Positions 8,168 to 16,453 of a stretch of 42,179 bases of DNA are shown here, one piece after another. Position 1 is the stretch's first letter. Each line of letters begins with the position of its first letter. Source of the DNA: Mycobacterium sp. E2479 (GTDB lineage Bacteria > Actinomycetota > Actinomycetes > Mycobacteriales > Mycobacteriaceae); contig NZ_LZJR01000025.1 in NCBI RefSeq assembly GCF_001667925.1, positions 1-42,179 on the forward strand. The letters are read 5' to 3'. A program made the translations under genes and the position numbers. The notes below the pieces were generated by a model, which worked only from the letters and a program-made list of their open reading frames with translations, did no database searches and was not told the DNA's origin.

Positions 8168-9061
8168 ATGTCGAACCAGCAGCAAGCGGAACGGATGACG
8201 TCGGGGAAGGGATTCATCGCGGCGCTCGACCAGAGCGGCGGTTCGACCCCCAAGGCGCTGCGCCTCTACGGCATCGAGGACAACGCATACTCCTCCGAGG
8301 AGGAGATGTTCGACCTCATCCACCAGATGCGCTCGCGGATCATCACGTCTCCGGCGTTCACCGGTGACCGCGTGCTGGCCGCGATTCTGTTCGAGCAGAC
8401 GATGGATCGTGACATCGCGGGCAAGCCGTCGACCACCTACCTGTGGGAGACCAAGGGCGTGGTGCCCTTCCTCAAGATCGACAAGGGTCTGGCGGAGGCG
8501 TCCGACGACGTCCAGCTGATGAAGCCGATCCCGGGACTCGATGAGCTGCTGGACCGGGCCGCCGGGCTGGGTGTCTTCGGCACCAAGGAGCGGTCGGTGA
8601 TCGGCGGCGCCAACCCCAAGGGCATCGCGGCCGTCGTCGCCCAGCAGTTCGAGCTGGCCCACCAGGTGCTCTCGCACGGCCTGGTGCCCATCATCGAACC
8701 CGAGGTCACCATCTCGATCTCGGACAAGGCCGAGGCCGAGGGCATCCTGCGCGACGAGATCACCAAGCAGCTCGACTCCGTGCCCGAGGGCCAGCGCGTC
8801 ATGCTCAAGCTGAGCCTGCCCACCGAGGTCAATTTCTACCGTCCCCTCATCGAGCACCCGAAGGTGATGCGGGTGGTTGCCCTTTCCGGTGGCTACTCCC
8901 GTGAGGAAGCCAACGAGTTGTTGGCGAAGAACACCGGTTTGATCGCCAGCTTCAGCCGGGCTCTGACCGAGGGCCTCACCGTCGACCAGTCCGACGAGCA
9001 GTTCAACGCCACCCTGGACCAGGCGATCCAGTCGATCTACGACGCCTCCGTCGCCGGCTGA
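8168..9061 (+). CDS. Class I fructose-bisphosphate aldolase
   Basis: A 297-residue Schiff-base aldolase that cleaves fructose 1,6-bisphosphate to dihydroxyacetone phosphate and glyceraldehyde 3-phosphate. Family landmarks are [17 protein letters not shown] near the N-terminus, FEQTMDR, the lysine-containing [11 protein letters not shown], and [11 protein letters not shown]. The start at 8168 has a GGGAGAG ribosome site six bases upstream and gives the family N-terminus; the frame is open further upstream without domain content. It stands alone, with its stop one base from the convergent DUF190 gene. Mycobacterium tuberculosis relies on an unrelated class II enzyme, so this is probably a second, metal-independent aldolase. 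Confidence 0.93.
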   Translation: MSNQQQAERMTSGKGFIAALDQSGGSTPKALRLYGIEDNAYSSEEEMFDLIHQMRSRIITSPAFTGDRVLAAILFEQTMDRDIAGKPSTTYLWETKGVVPFLKIDKGLAEASDDVQLMKPIPGLDELLDRAAGLGVFGTKERSVIGGANPKGIAAVVAQQFELAHQVLSHGLVPIIEPEVTISISDKAEAEGILRDEITKQLDSVPEGQRVMLKLSLPTEVNFYRPLIEHPKVMRVVALSGGYSREEANELLAKNTGLIASFSRALTEGLTVDQSDEQFNATLDQAIQSIYDASVAG

Positions 9062-9062
9062 T

Positions 9063-10136
9063 CTAGTAACGGTGCCGGGCCATGCGCGGCGGCCCGGGAT
9101 CGCCTTCGTCAGAGACCAGAGCGGGCACCATTTCACTGGTCACCAGGCCCTCGTGTTGGGTCGATTCGTCGATGATGGCAAAGGATTCGGCGATGTTGGC
9201 CGGCGTGTCGATCACGATGGTGACGACGGGCACCCGGCGCGTCAGCGAGAACAGTCCGTCACCGTGGGGCGGGTGGTCGCCGTGAAAACCCCAGACGCCG
9301 CGTAGCACAGTCGCACCGTCGGCGGTCTTGGTCTGCCGCAGCCGCTGCACAATCGCGCGGTGGATCGGCACACCGCGATGGTGTGCCGACTCGGACGTGT
9401 AGATCGTCACTTGCTGGAAAAGCGGCAGGCCGCGCTCGTCGACGCCGGGCAGAGCGTGCGGCCGCTCCAGGAACCGGCCGTCGCGCTTGCACACCTGAAC
9501 CCGTTCGAGGGTGAACAGGGGCCTGCGCAGCAGTTCGCCGATATCCGGTAGCACGCGACCGATCCGTTCACCGGATCCGACCACGACGATCATCATCGGG
9601 ACGTCGGCGTTGCGTCCAAAAAAGCTGGCGCGCTGGCGTTCTCCGTGCGCGACGCCGTCGACGCCGAGCAGCACCGTGGCGCCGGCAAGGCCGCGCCGGT
9701 GCATCAAATCGCACAGGGCGATGTAGGCGGGTGAGCCGTTGACGCGTTGCTTGCGCCCAACGTAGATCGTCAACTTGACGGCGCCGCTCAGATCCTGGGC
9801 CTGCGTCGCCGCCCCGATGTTTTCGTGGAGCAGCCGAGCGCGTTCCAGGGTCACCAAACCGCGCTGCTTGATGGTCAGCACCGGGTCGAGCAGGGCCTCG
9901 ATCTTCCTTCTCGTGTCCACCGCGATGATCGCGACCGGGGGATCCTCGGACAGCGTCAGGGACTCGTCGGTACGCAGATGGTGACCGGTGCCGAACCCGC
10001 CGATGCCGCGTAGCAGGACACCGCAAGCGATCCGATGCTGTGCGTACAAGCCGAGCAGAACATCGGAGACAAAGCTGTTCCCGGTCCGCCTGCGCTCTGC
10101 CAAATAGGTGGTGAGCTTCAGGCAATCGTCGTCCAT
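9063..10136 (-). CDS. Protein of three tandem DUF190 (PII-like) domains
   Basis: A 357-residue protein of three DUF190 units in a row, each normally a stand-alone ~110-residue protein. Unit 1 begins LKLTTYLAERRRTGNSF (about residues 5-110), unit 2 LTIYVGRKQRVNGSPAY (about 120-235) and unit 3 VTIYTSESAHHRGVPIH (about 245-355). Each repeats the same order: a first strand, a helix with AxVLLGVxGFGxG-like glycines, then a VPxxIxVVD strand and a glycine-rich end. DUF190 has a ferredoxin-like PII fold and is often encoded beside CrcB fluoride channels, but none is seen here. The ATG at 10136 has a GGGAG site six bases upstream; the frame is open to 10406 without family content. The function is unknown; a nucleotide or ion sensor is a guess. 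Confidence 0.85.
   Translation of the reverse strand: MDDDCLKLTTYLAERRRTGNSFVSDVLLGLYAQHRIACGVLLRGIGGFGTGHHLRTDESLTLSEDPPVAIIAVDTRRKIEALLDPVLTIKQRGLVTLERARLLHENIGAATQAQDLSGAVKLTIYVGRKQRVNGSPAYIALCDLMHRRGLAGATVLLGVDGVAHGERQRASFFGRNADVPMMIVVVGSGERIGRVLPDIGELLRRPLFTLERVQVCKRDGRFLERPHALPGVDERGLPLFQQVTIYTSESAHHRGVPIHRAIVQRLRQTKTADGATVLRGVWGFHGDHPPHGDGLFSLTRRVPVVTIVIDTPANIAESFAIIDESTQHEGLVTSEMVPALVSDEGDPGPPRMARHRY
9366..9388. repeat. Perfect 9-bp inverted repeat inside the DUF190 gene
   Basis: CGGCACACC-GCGAT-GGTGTGCCG is a perfect 9-bp-arm hairpin within the third DUF190 unit, encoding part of the SAHHRGVPIH segment. It may be chance in GC-rich coding DNA. It is recorded because the stem is long and perfect. 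Confidence 0.35.
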
Positions 10137-10453
10137 CGCCGCTCCCGTCGCCTTGTCGGCGAGCCTACTCCGCTCGCAGACATCAAGCGCCGCAGCGGTG
10201 TTCGACGCGGGCCGAATCTGCGCAGCTGTTCGGTCGACACCCCGTACCGGTCCTGGTAGGCGCTCCCCGGCTCGCGTACCGCCGCGGCGGCCAGCCCCGG
10301 GTCCGACCTGGTGTACCGGTTGCGCCCCCCGTCCGAGGGGTGAGAGGCGAGGAAATGGCCCAACTTCTGCCCGGCGTCGGCGCGCGGCCCGCGGTCGAAT
10401 CGCCATAGATGCGGCTTCACCGAGGTCGAAACCGAAATCCGCGAATTAGCCAC
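10118..10453 (-). CDS. Possible hypothetical protein or gene remnant, unrecognised
   Basis: The 358-base gap between the DUF190 and TetR genes contains this GTG-started 111-residue frame. I do not recognise the product. In favour of coding, its first 85 codons have strongly GC-rich third positions typical of this genome, and the composition (PHLWRFDRGPRADAG, GSAYQDRYGVSTEQL) is not low complexity. Against it, the frame overlaps the start of the DUF190 gene by 19 bases, the last 25 residues are arginine-rich and shadow-like, and no ribosome site is clear. The frame also stays open upstream of the GTG toward the TetR gene ([14 protein letters not shown]), so it could be the end of a decayed larger gene. 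Low confidence. Confidence 0.3.
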   Translation of the reverse strand: MANSRISVSTSVKPHLWRFDRGPRADAGQKLGHFLASHPSDGGRNRYTRSDPGLAAAAVREPGSAYQDRYGVSTEQLRRFGPRRTPLRRLMSASGVGSPTRRRERRWTTIA

Positions 10454-10494
10454 GCCGGCAAGCTCATCGATACGCTGCGGATGAACCGTGACCG

Positions 10495-11091
10495 TCAGGT
10501 CCCGGTGAGGGCTTCGACGATGAGCCGGGTGGTCCGTTCGGCGCGCCGTCGTGAATATGGTTGCGCTCCGGACAGAATCGGGTAGACCACGCCGCCGACG
10601 ATCGCGTCCGCCGCCGATTCGGCGATGGCCTCGTTGATGCCGTCGGCCAGCAGCCGGGCCCGCACGCTGCCGTGCAGCGGGGCACTGAATCCGGCGCGCA
10701 GTTTGACGGCGGTGTCCTCATGTTCCATGCAGGCGACGGTCAGCGTTCGAAGCATGGCCGAACCCCGCGGCGTCGTCAGGCTTGCGAACAGTTTGCCGAC
10801 CCACCCGACCAGGTCGGTGCTGAGGTCGCCGCTGTGGTTGACCGATGCGAGCAGCTTGTCGGCATCTTCCAGCATGACGTCGGCGACCAGCGCGGGGCGG
10901 GTTGGCCACCAGCGGTAGATGGTCTGCTTGCCCACACCGGCGCGGGCGGCGACGGCCTCGATGGTCAGCCCGTCGAAGCCGCGCTCGAGGAGCAGTTCCC
11001 GGGTGGCGGTGACGATCGCCGTGCGGGACTTTTCGCTGCGCCTCCTGGGCGAACCCGCTTGCGCGTTCACGCCGCTCAGATCGGTTGGCAT
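10495..11091 (-). CDS. TetR-family transcriptional regulator of the acyl-CoA cluster
   Basis: A 198-residue TetR repressor with an N-terminal helix-turn-helix, [26 protein letters not shown], and an effector domain of usual length. The start at 11091 has a GAGGA site six bases upstream; the frame is open further upstream but without family content. It is divergent from the fused acyl-CoA dehydrogenase gene. The shared promoter region contains a 19-bp palindromic motif at 11180-11198 that recurs identically upstream of the FadD gene at 24469-24487. The inference is that this protein represses itself, the fadE operon and fadD, and is released by an acyl-CoA made in the pathway, as for KstR2-type regulators. 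Confidence 0.88.
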   Translation of the reverse strand: MPTDLSGVNAQAGSPRRRSEKSRTAIVTATRELLLERGFDGLTIEAVAARAGVGKQTIYRWWPTRPALVADVMLEDADKLLASVNHSGDLSTDLVGWVGKLFASLTTPRGSAMLRTLTVACMEHEDTAVKLRAGFSAPLHGSVRARLLADGINEAIAESAADAIVGGVVYPILSGAQPYSRRRAERTTRLIVEALTGT

Positions 11092-11179
11092 CCGTGGTCC
11101 TCGCTTCCGCGAACTCAGATCGAAAGCCGGTGATCGTGTGCGCTTTACATATCCTGACTCGCGCCGGTAGTCTTCCGCA

Positions 11180-11198
11180 AGACGAGACGGTCCGTCTT
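11180..11198. promoter_or_regulatory. Candidate TetR operator, copy 1 (tetR/fadE divergent promoter)
   Basis: AGACGAGACGGTCCGTCTT includes the perfect palindrome AGACGG-T-CCGTCT. It lies 72 bases upstream of the fadE start and 89 bases upstream of the tetR start. The same 19 bases occur at 24469-24487 upstream of fadD. Identical palindromes at two promoters of one pathway are strong evidence for a shared repressor site, although binding is inferred. Confidence 0.75.
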
Positions 11199-11269
11199 GT
11201 GACGCGGCAGTCGCAAGCGACGGCCCCAAGGGCCGGGCGCGGCGGGTCGCCGCCATCGGACGCGAAAGG

Positions 11270-13549
11270 ATGACAGCTCGTGCGGCCAGCGCCAGTCATC
11301 TCTCGGCTGCCCTCGTGACCCTGGGACTGAGCCCGGAGCAGCAGGAGCTCAGCGACGCCGTGGCGCAATTCGCAGCCCGCAACGCTCCGATCGCCGCCAC
11401 GCGCAACAGCTTCGACGACCTTGGGGCCGGACGAATACCCCCATGGTGGGATGCATTCGTCGCCAATGGCTTTCATGCGGTGCATCTGCCCGAAGATCTC
11501 GGCGGCCAGGGTGGACGGCCTATCGATGCCGCATGCGTCCTTGAATCGGCCGGCAAGTCACTACTGCCGGGACCGCTGTTGGCGACGGTGGCCGCCGGCG
11601 CGGTCGCTTTACTCGCCGATCCGACGCCGGGCGCACGGGCATTCCTGCGTGAACTCGCGTCCGGCATCACCTCGGCGGTCGTGTTACCCGACGACGATGA
11701 CGGCGCCGGCCTGCGGGCACGAACCGAGGACGGGCACTGGCTGATCAGTGGCACGTCACAGGTCACCCCGGGGGTGTGCGCGGCGCGGGTCATCGTGGTG
11801 GGAGCCCGGACCCAGGACTCCGAAGTCATCTGGGCTCTCGTCGACCGCGAAAATCCCACGGCCACAGTCGAAGCCATCGCCGGCACCGACCTCGTCGCCG
11901 ACGCCGGGACGCTTCGCCTCGGCGACTGCCGGGCGGGCGACGACGACGTGCTCAGCGGCATCGACGCGGAGCGCGCCCGCTGTGTGGTCGCCGGGTTCGT
12001 CGCCAGCATGACCGCCGGCATCGTCCAGTGGTGTGTGCAGGCCGTCACCGCGCACCTGCGCATCCGCGAGCAATTCGGCAAGGTGATCGGCACCTTCCAG
12101 GCGCTGCAGCACAGCGCGGCAATGCTATTGGTCAACAGCGAACTGGCCACCGCGGCCGCCTGGGACGCGGTACGCGCCGCGGACGAACCACTCGACCAGC
12201 ACCGAATCGCCGCCGCCGGCGCGGCTGTCATCGCGATCTCGCCGATCCCGGACCTGGTGCTCGACGCCCTGACGATGCTCGGCGCCATCGGCTTCACCTG
12301 GGAACACGACGTGCACCTGTACTGGCGGCGGGCGATCAGCCTGGCGGGATCCATAGGTCCGGCGAATCGCTGGGCGCGACGGCTGGGGCGGCTCACGTGC
12401 ACCCAGACGCGCGACATGTCGGTCGATCTCGGCGACGCGGAATCGGAATTCCGCTCGTGGGTGGCCGAGACGCTGGATGCGGCCATGCAGTTACGCAACG
12501 ACAAACCCGCACCGCACGGCGATTACGAGCACCTCGCCACCGGGCCGCAACGCACGTTGATCGCCGACGCCGGTCTCATGGCGCCGCACTGGCCGGCGCC
12601 GTGGGGTGTCGATGCGGATCCGTTGAAACAGCTCATCATCGACGAGGAGTTCGCCAAGCGACCCGGGCTGGTTCGGCCATCGTTGAACATCGCCGAATGG
12701 ATCCTGCCCTCGGTGTTGGCGGCCGCGCCAAAAGAACTGCAGGAGCGGTTGATTCCGGCGACGCAACGCGGCGACATCCTGTGGTGCCAGCTGTTCAGTG
12801 AGCCGGGAGCGGGCTCCGACCTCGCGTCGCTGACCACCCGGGCCACCAAGGTCGATGGCGGCTGGCGGATCAACGGCCACAAGATTTGGACGTCGCTGGC
12901 GCAGTACGCCGACCTGGGTGCGCTTCTCGCGCGCACCGACCCCGAAGCCAGCAGGCACCGCGGCATCGGGTATTTCATCCTCGACATGCGATCTCCCGGG
13001 GTTCAGATCCAACCGATCAAGACCGCGACCGGGCAGGCGCACTTCAACGAAGTCTTCCTCGACGACGTCTTTGTTCCCGACGAGATGCTGCTGGGCGGGC
13101 CGACCGATGGTTGGGGCCTCGCCATCGCCACGATGGCCGAGGAGCGTTCGGCCATCAGCGGATACGTGAAGTTCGACCGGGCGGTCGCGCTGCGGCGGCT
13201 CGCCGCTGAGGCCGGACCCGATCGTGACGACGCGTTGCGCGCGCTCGGCGAACTCGACGCCTACACCAACGCGATCAGAGCGCTCGGGGTGCGGGAAACC
13301 ATCCGACTGCTCGACGGCCAGGCGTCCGGTCCGGCGTCCAGCATCGCCAAGGTCGCGATGAACGTGTTGCTGCGGCGCACCTTCCAGGCGACGCTGCAGT
13401 TGACCGGGCAAGTCGCGATGGTCGACGACCCCGACGCTGCGGTCGTGGAGCCCTATTTGCATCTGCCGGCCGAGTTGATCGGCGGTGGAACGAGAGAGAT
13501 CCAGTTGAACATCATCGCACAGATGATTCTCGGCCTACCCCGAAAGTAA
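11270..13549 (+). CDS. Fused double-domain acyl-CoA dehydrogenase (FadE34-like architecture)
   Basis: A 759-residue fusion of two acyl-CoA dehydrogenase domains; single enzymes are about 380 residues. Domain 1 (about 15-385) has [19 protein letters not shown] near its end. Domain 2 (about 390-759) has the flavin/substrate segment [30 protein letters not shown], and the C-terminal [20 protein letters not shown]. It would introduce an alpha-beta double bond into an acyl-CoA using FAD. In mycobacterial sterol catabolism such enzymes are two-subunit (ChsE) or fused (FadE34), suited to bulky ring-bearing thioesters. ATG 11270 abuts GAAAGG closely, so GTG 11315 is an alternative start. The thiolase-like gene follows after 8 bases in the same operon. 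Confidence 0.9.
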   Translation: MTARAASASHLSAALVTLGLSPEQQELSDAVAQFAARNAPIAATRNSFDDLGAGRIPPWWDAFVANGFHAVHLPEDLGGQGGRPIDAACVLESAGKSLLPGPLLATVAAGAVALLADPTPGARAFLRELASGITSAVVLPDDDDGAGLRARTEDGHWLISGTSQVTPGVCAARVIVVGARTQDSEVIWALVDRENPTATVEAIAGTDLVADAGTLRLGDCRAGDDDVLSGIDAERARCVVAGFVASMTAGIVQWCVQAVTAHLRIREQFGKVIGTFQALQHSAAMLLVNSELATAAAWDAVRAADEPLDQHRIAAAGAAVIAISPIPDLVLDALTMLGAIGFTWEHDVHLYWRRAISLAGSIGPANRWARRLGRLTCTQTRDMSVDLGDAESEFRSWVAETLDAAMQLRNDKPAPHGDYEHLATGPQRTLIADAGLMAPHWPAPWGVDADPLKQLIIDEEFAKRPGLVRPSLNIAEWILPSVLAAAPKELQERLIPATQRGDILWCQLFSEPGAGSDLASLTTRATKVDGGWRINGHKIWTSLAQYADLGALLARTDPEASRHRGIGYFILDMRSPGVQIQPIKTATGQAHFNEVFLDDVFVPDEMLLGGPTDGWGLAIATMAEERSAISGYVKFDRAVALRRLAAEAGPDRDDALRALGELDAYTNAIRALGVRETIRLLDGQASGPASSIAKVAMNVLLRRTFQATLQLTGQVAMVDDPDAAVVEPYLHLPAELIGGGTREIQLNIIAQMILGLPRK

Positions 13550-13557
13550 GGCACGGC

Positions 13558-14766
13558 ATGGGATTACGTGGCGAAGCCGCAATCGTTGGATACGTCGAGC
13601 TGCCGCCGGAGCGGCTCAACAACGCCGCGCCCGCGCCGTTCGTCCTCGAACAATGGGCGGAACTGGGCGCCGCCGCGCTCGATGATGCGGGTCTGCCGGG
13701 CGACGTCGTCAACGGGATCGCCGCGTCACACTTGGCCGAGTCTGAGATCTTCGTCCCCTCGACGATCGCCGAATACCTCGGTGTCGGTGCGCGCTTCGCC
13801 GAGCATGTGGATCTGGGGGGTGCCAGCGCCGCCGCCATGGTGTGGCGCGCCGCCGCGGCCATCGAATTGGGGATCTGCGACGCCGTCCTGTGCGCGCTGC
13901 CCGCGCGTTACATCACGCCGATGTCCAGTAAGAAGCCCAAAGCCTATGGCGACGCATTGTATTTCGGCTCGTCGAGTAACCAATACGGCTCTCCCCAAGC
14001 GGAATTCGAGATCCCCTACGGCAACCTCGGCCAGAACGGGCCATACGGTCAGGTGGCGCAGCGCTACGCCGCTGTTTATGGCTACGACGAGCGCGCGATG
14101 GCCAAGATCGTCGTCGACCAGCGGGTGAATGCCAACCATACCGACGGCGCGATCTGGAGGTACAAGTCGCTAGGCGTCGACGACGTGCTGGCCAGCCCGG
14201 TGATCGCGGACCCGCTGCACATGCTGGAGATCGTCATGCCCTGCGTCGGCGGCGCGGCCGTCGTCGTCGCAAGCGCGGACGTCGCCAAGCGGTCGCGCAA
14301 TCGTCCGGTGTGGATCAAGGGATTCGGCGAACACGTCCCGTTCAAGACCCCGACGTATGCCGAGGATCTGCTCAACACCCCGATCGCCGCAGCGGCGGAC
14401 ACCGCGTTCGCCATGACCGATCTGACCCGTCAACAGATGGACATGGTCTCCATCTATGACTGCTATACCATCACCGTCCTGCTATCGCTGGAAGACGCCG
14501 GCTTCTGCGAGAAAGGCAAGGGCATGGAATTCGTCGCCAACCACGACATGACCTTCCGCGGTGACTTCCCGCTCAACACGGCCGGCGGGCAATTGGGCTT
14601 CGGGCAAGCGGGTTTGGCCGGCGGCATGCATCACGTGTGCGATGCCGCTCGCCAGATCATGGGCCGCGCGGGTGCCGCGCAGGTCGCCGACTGTAACCGG
14701 GCTTTCGTGTCCGGCAACGGCGGCATCCTGTCCGAGCAGACCACGCTGATTCTGCAGGGGGACTGA
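13558..14766 (+). CDS. Thiolase-like protein, SCP-x / Ltp2 group, lacking thiolase catalytic Cys
   Basis: A 402-residue thiolase-superfamily protein of the lipid-transfer/SCP-x type. Where thiolases have the nucleophile in a CASG motif, this one reads DLGGASAAAM (residues 85-94), with no cysteine. The usual GHP histidine segment is GFGQAGLAGG, and the C-terminal CxGGG is SGNGGILS. All three classical catalytic positions are therefore changed. A tyrosine-rich segment, SIYDCYTITVLLSLEDAGFC (near 300), is as in Ltp2-type retro-aldolases. It is followed after 3 bases by a DUF35 gene, the known partner type of Ltp2. A retro-aldol or acyl-binding role is more likely than thiolysis. The family call is firm and the reaction is inferred. 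Confidence 0.88.
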   Translation: MGLRGEAAIVGYVELPPERLNNAAPAPFVLEQWAELGAAALDDAGLPGDVVNGIAASHLAESEIFVPSTIAEYLGVGARFAEHVDLGGASAAAMVWRAAAAIELGICDAVLCALPARYITPMSSKKPKAYGDALYFGSSSNQYGSPQAEFEIPYGNLGQNGPYGQVAQRYAAVYGYDERAMAKIVVDQRVNANHTDGAIWRYKSLGVDDVLASPVIADPLHMLEIVMPCVGGAAVVVASADVAKRSRNRPVWIKGFGEHVPFKTPTYAEDLLNTPIAAAADTAFAMTDLTRQQMDMVSIYDCYTITVLLSLEDAGFCEKGKGMEFVANHDMTFRGDFPLNTAGGQLGFGQAGLAGGMHHVCDAARQIMGRAGAAQVADCNRAFVSGNGGILSEQTTLILQGD

Positions 14767-14769
14767 CAG

Positions 14770-15180
14770 ATGAAGTTCGAACGGCCGATGCCGGTGAAAA
14801 CGCCTACCAGCGCACCGTTTTGGGATGCACTGAGCGAGCATCGCATCGTCATCCAATACTCGCCGTCGCTGCAGGCCTACGTGTTCTACCCACGGGTGCG
14901 CGCGCCCCGGACCCTGGCCGACGACCTGGAGTGGCGCGAGATCTCCGGAACGGGCACGCTGTACTCCTACACGGTGGCCCACCGGCCGGTCAGCCCGCAC
15001 TTCGCCGATGCCGTGCCCCAGTTGCTCGCCATCGTCGAATGGGACGAAGGCCCAAGGTTTTCCACCGAGATGGTTAACGTCCACCCATCCCGCCTCAAGG
15101 TGGGGATGCGGGTGAAGCCCGTGTTTTGCGACTACCCGGAGCACGAGGTCACGCTGCTTCGCTACGAGCCCGCTGACTGA
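14770..15180 (+). CDS. DUF35 OB-fold protein without zinc ribbon
   Basis: A 136-residue DUF35-type protein: an N-terminal helix region (TSAPFWDALSEHRI), a rubredoxin-like zone, and an OB-fold (about 55-130; GTGTLYSYTVAHRPVSPHF, LKVGMRVKPVF). In most relatives the middle zone is a zinc ribbon with two CxxC pairs. Here it reads IQYSPSLQAYVFYPRVRAP, with Y30 and S33 at the first pair and no cysteine in the second. Zinc binding is therefore lost, yet spacing and OB-fold are kept, and the gene has a clean frame with normal codon use. DUF35 proteins pair with thiolase-like enzymes, and the partner is the gene 3 bases upstream. Confidence 0.87.
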   Translation: MKFERPMPVKTPTSAPFWDALSEHRIVIQYSPSLQAYVFYPRVRAPRTLADDLEWREISGTGTLYSYTVAHRPVSPHFADAVPQLLAIVEWDEGPRFSTEMVNVHPSRLKVGMRVKPVFCDYPEHEVTLLRYEPAD

Positions 15181-15181
15181 A

Positions 15182-16159
15182 CTAGGTCGACGACCGCACC
15201 ACCAGATTGGCGATGTCGGTCAGCTCGGGAGACGCCTGCGCGGGGTGACCGAGCCGCTCGAAGACTTCGGCAAGCGCGGCGTCGGCGACTGCGCAGGGAT
15301 CGAATTGCACGGTAGTCAATGGCGGTGTGCTTACCATGCCCATCGGGCTGGCGTCGACGCCCATCACCGCGAGGTCGCCGGGGCACCGGAGCCGGGCCTG
15401 GTGAATGCCGTACAGGACAAGGCAGGCGATTTCGTCGCTTTGCGCGCACACGGCGGTCACCCCGTCGCCCACCCAGCCGGTCACCACCTCGGCGGCGTTG
15501 TCCAGGGTGACCTCGGCGACCCGCGGCGTCGGCAGCCGGCGCAACCGCGCCGCGCGCGAAATCCCCTCGAACCAGTAGTCGCCCAGCGGCCGCCATCGGG
15601 GAATTCCGGTGTAGGCGAACGCGATTCGGCGATGCCCACGCTCGATGAGGTGATCGACACGCATCTCGCCCACCGACAGATGTGGATCCTTGAGCGCGGG
15701 CAATGTTCCGATCTCGATATGGGGGATGCCCGCCGTGGTCACCGCTTGGCGGGCGGCGGCGCTCAACGGGAACAGGCTGGTGATTGCGACGGGGTCGAGA
15801 TTCTCGATCGCATCGACCACGTGCTGGTCGTCGTCGGTCTCGAAAATCTGTACTTGCAGAAAGCCCTCGCGGGCCAGCGCGGTGGTCATCCGGCTGCCGG
15901 CCTGCATCGGCATCTCGCCGACGGCCACATGGGGCACCACGTAGAGCACCACACCGCTTTTGCCGCGAGCCAGGTTACGGGCGGCGAGGTTGGGCCGGTA
16001 ACCCAAGAGCTTTGCCGCGCGGTACACCGCGTCCCGGGTTCCCGGGGAGATGCGGCGGCCCTGCGCGTTGTTCAGCACATAACTGACCGTGGCGGTCGAC
16101 ACCCCGGCCAATCGGGCCACGTCGGCGGTGGTCGGACGCGCGGCTTTATTGATGCTCAA
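15182..16159 (-). CDS. LacI-family transcriptional regulator
   Basis: A 325-residue repressor with an N-terminal LacI helix-turn-helix, TADVARLAGVSTATVSYVLNN, then hinge residues SPGTRDAVYRAAKLLGYRPN, followed by a periplasmic-binding-like effector domain. The start is TTG at 16159, preceded by GGAAGG; no ATG fits before the helix-turn-helix. It ends one base from the convergent DUF35 gene and is divergent from the amidohydrolase/CoA-transferase operon, which it probably regulates along with itself. LacI proteins usually sense sugars, so a non-sugar or glycoside ligand in a CoA-thioester cluster would be unusual. Confidence 0.9.
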   Translation of the reverse strand: MSINKAARPTTADVARLAGVSTATVSYVLNNAQGRRISPGTRDAVYRAAKLLGYRPNLAARNLARGKSGVVLYVVPHVAVGEMPMQAGSRMTTALAREGFLQVQIFETDDDQHVVDAIENLDPVAITSLFPLSAAARQAVTTAGIPHIEIGTLPALKDPHLSVGEMRVDHLIERGHRRIAFAYTGIPRWRPLGDYWFEGISRAARLRRLPTPRVAEVTLDNAAEVVTGWVGDGVTAVCAQSDEIACLVLYGIHQARLRCPGDLAVMGVDASPMGMVSTPPLTTVQFDPCAVADAALAEVFERLGHPAQASPELTDIANLVVRSST

Positions 16160-16453
16160 CTTCCGCTACCTTCCGGGCCCGGTCATGCCCCATGGTGGCA
16201 CGCAATAGTGATTGGTATCGAGACATATCGCGCCGAGAGTTCGCACCAGGCGCGATCAGTTTGACTAATAGTCCGTATATACATGCCGCCCGAGAGATCC
16301 GTTTTGGCGCGGCGATGGATCTGCGCGGGGCCTGCGCGATTGTGTCCCAGCGTATTAACGGTCGAGTGCCGTCGCCGATGCGCGGGGGCCTGGTTGACAC
16401 TGTGATGCGTACCATTATCTACTAGTCGCGGACTGTCGACCGAGGAGCGCGGC
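16160..16453. promoter_or_regulatory. Divergent LacI / amidohydrolase promoter region with inverted repeats
   Basis: This 294-base gap has no gene. It contains an inverted repeat with perfect 8-bp arms, ATCGCGCC (16227-16234) and GGCGCGAT (16249-16256), separated by 14 bases. A small palindrome, GACTA-A-TAGTC, lies at 16263-16273. Both are near the middle of the divergent region and are candidate LacI sites. The 19-bp motif found at the tetR/fadE promoter is absent here. Confidence 0.45.
16394..16421 (+). promoter_or_regulatory. Candidate SigA-type promoter for the amidohydrolase/CoA-transferase operon
   Basis: TTGACA (16394-16399) is a perfect -35 match, followed after 16 bases by TATCTA (16416-16421) as a possible -10. 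The operon's first ATG lies 33 bases downstream, with a GAGGAG ribosome site between. The -10 deviates from TANNNT at its last base, so the exact start is uncertain. Confidence 0.5.
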
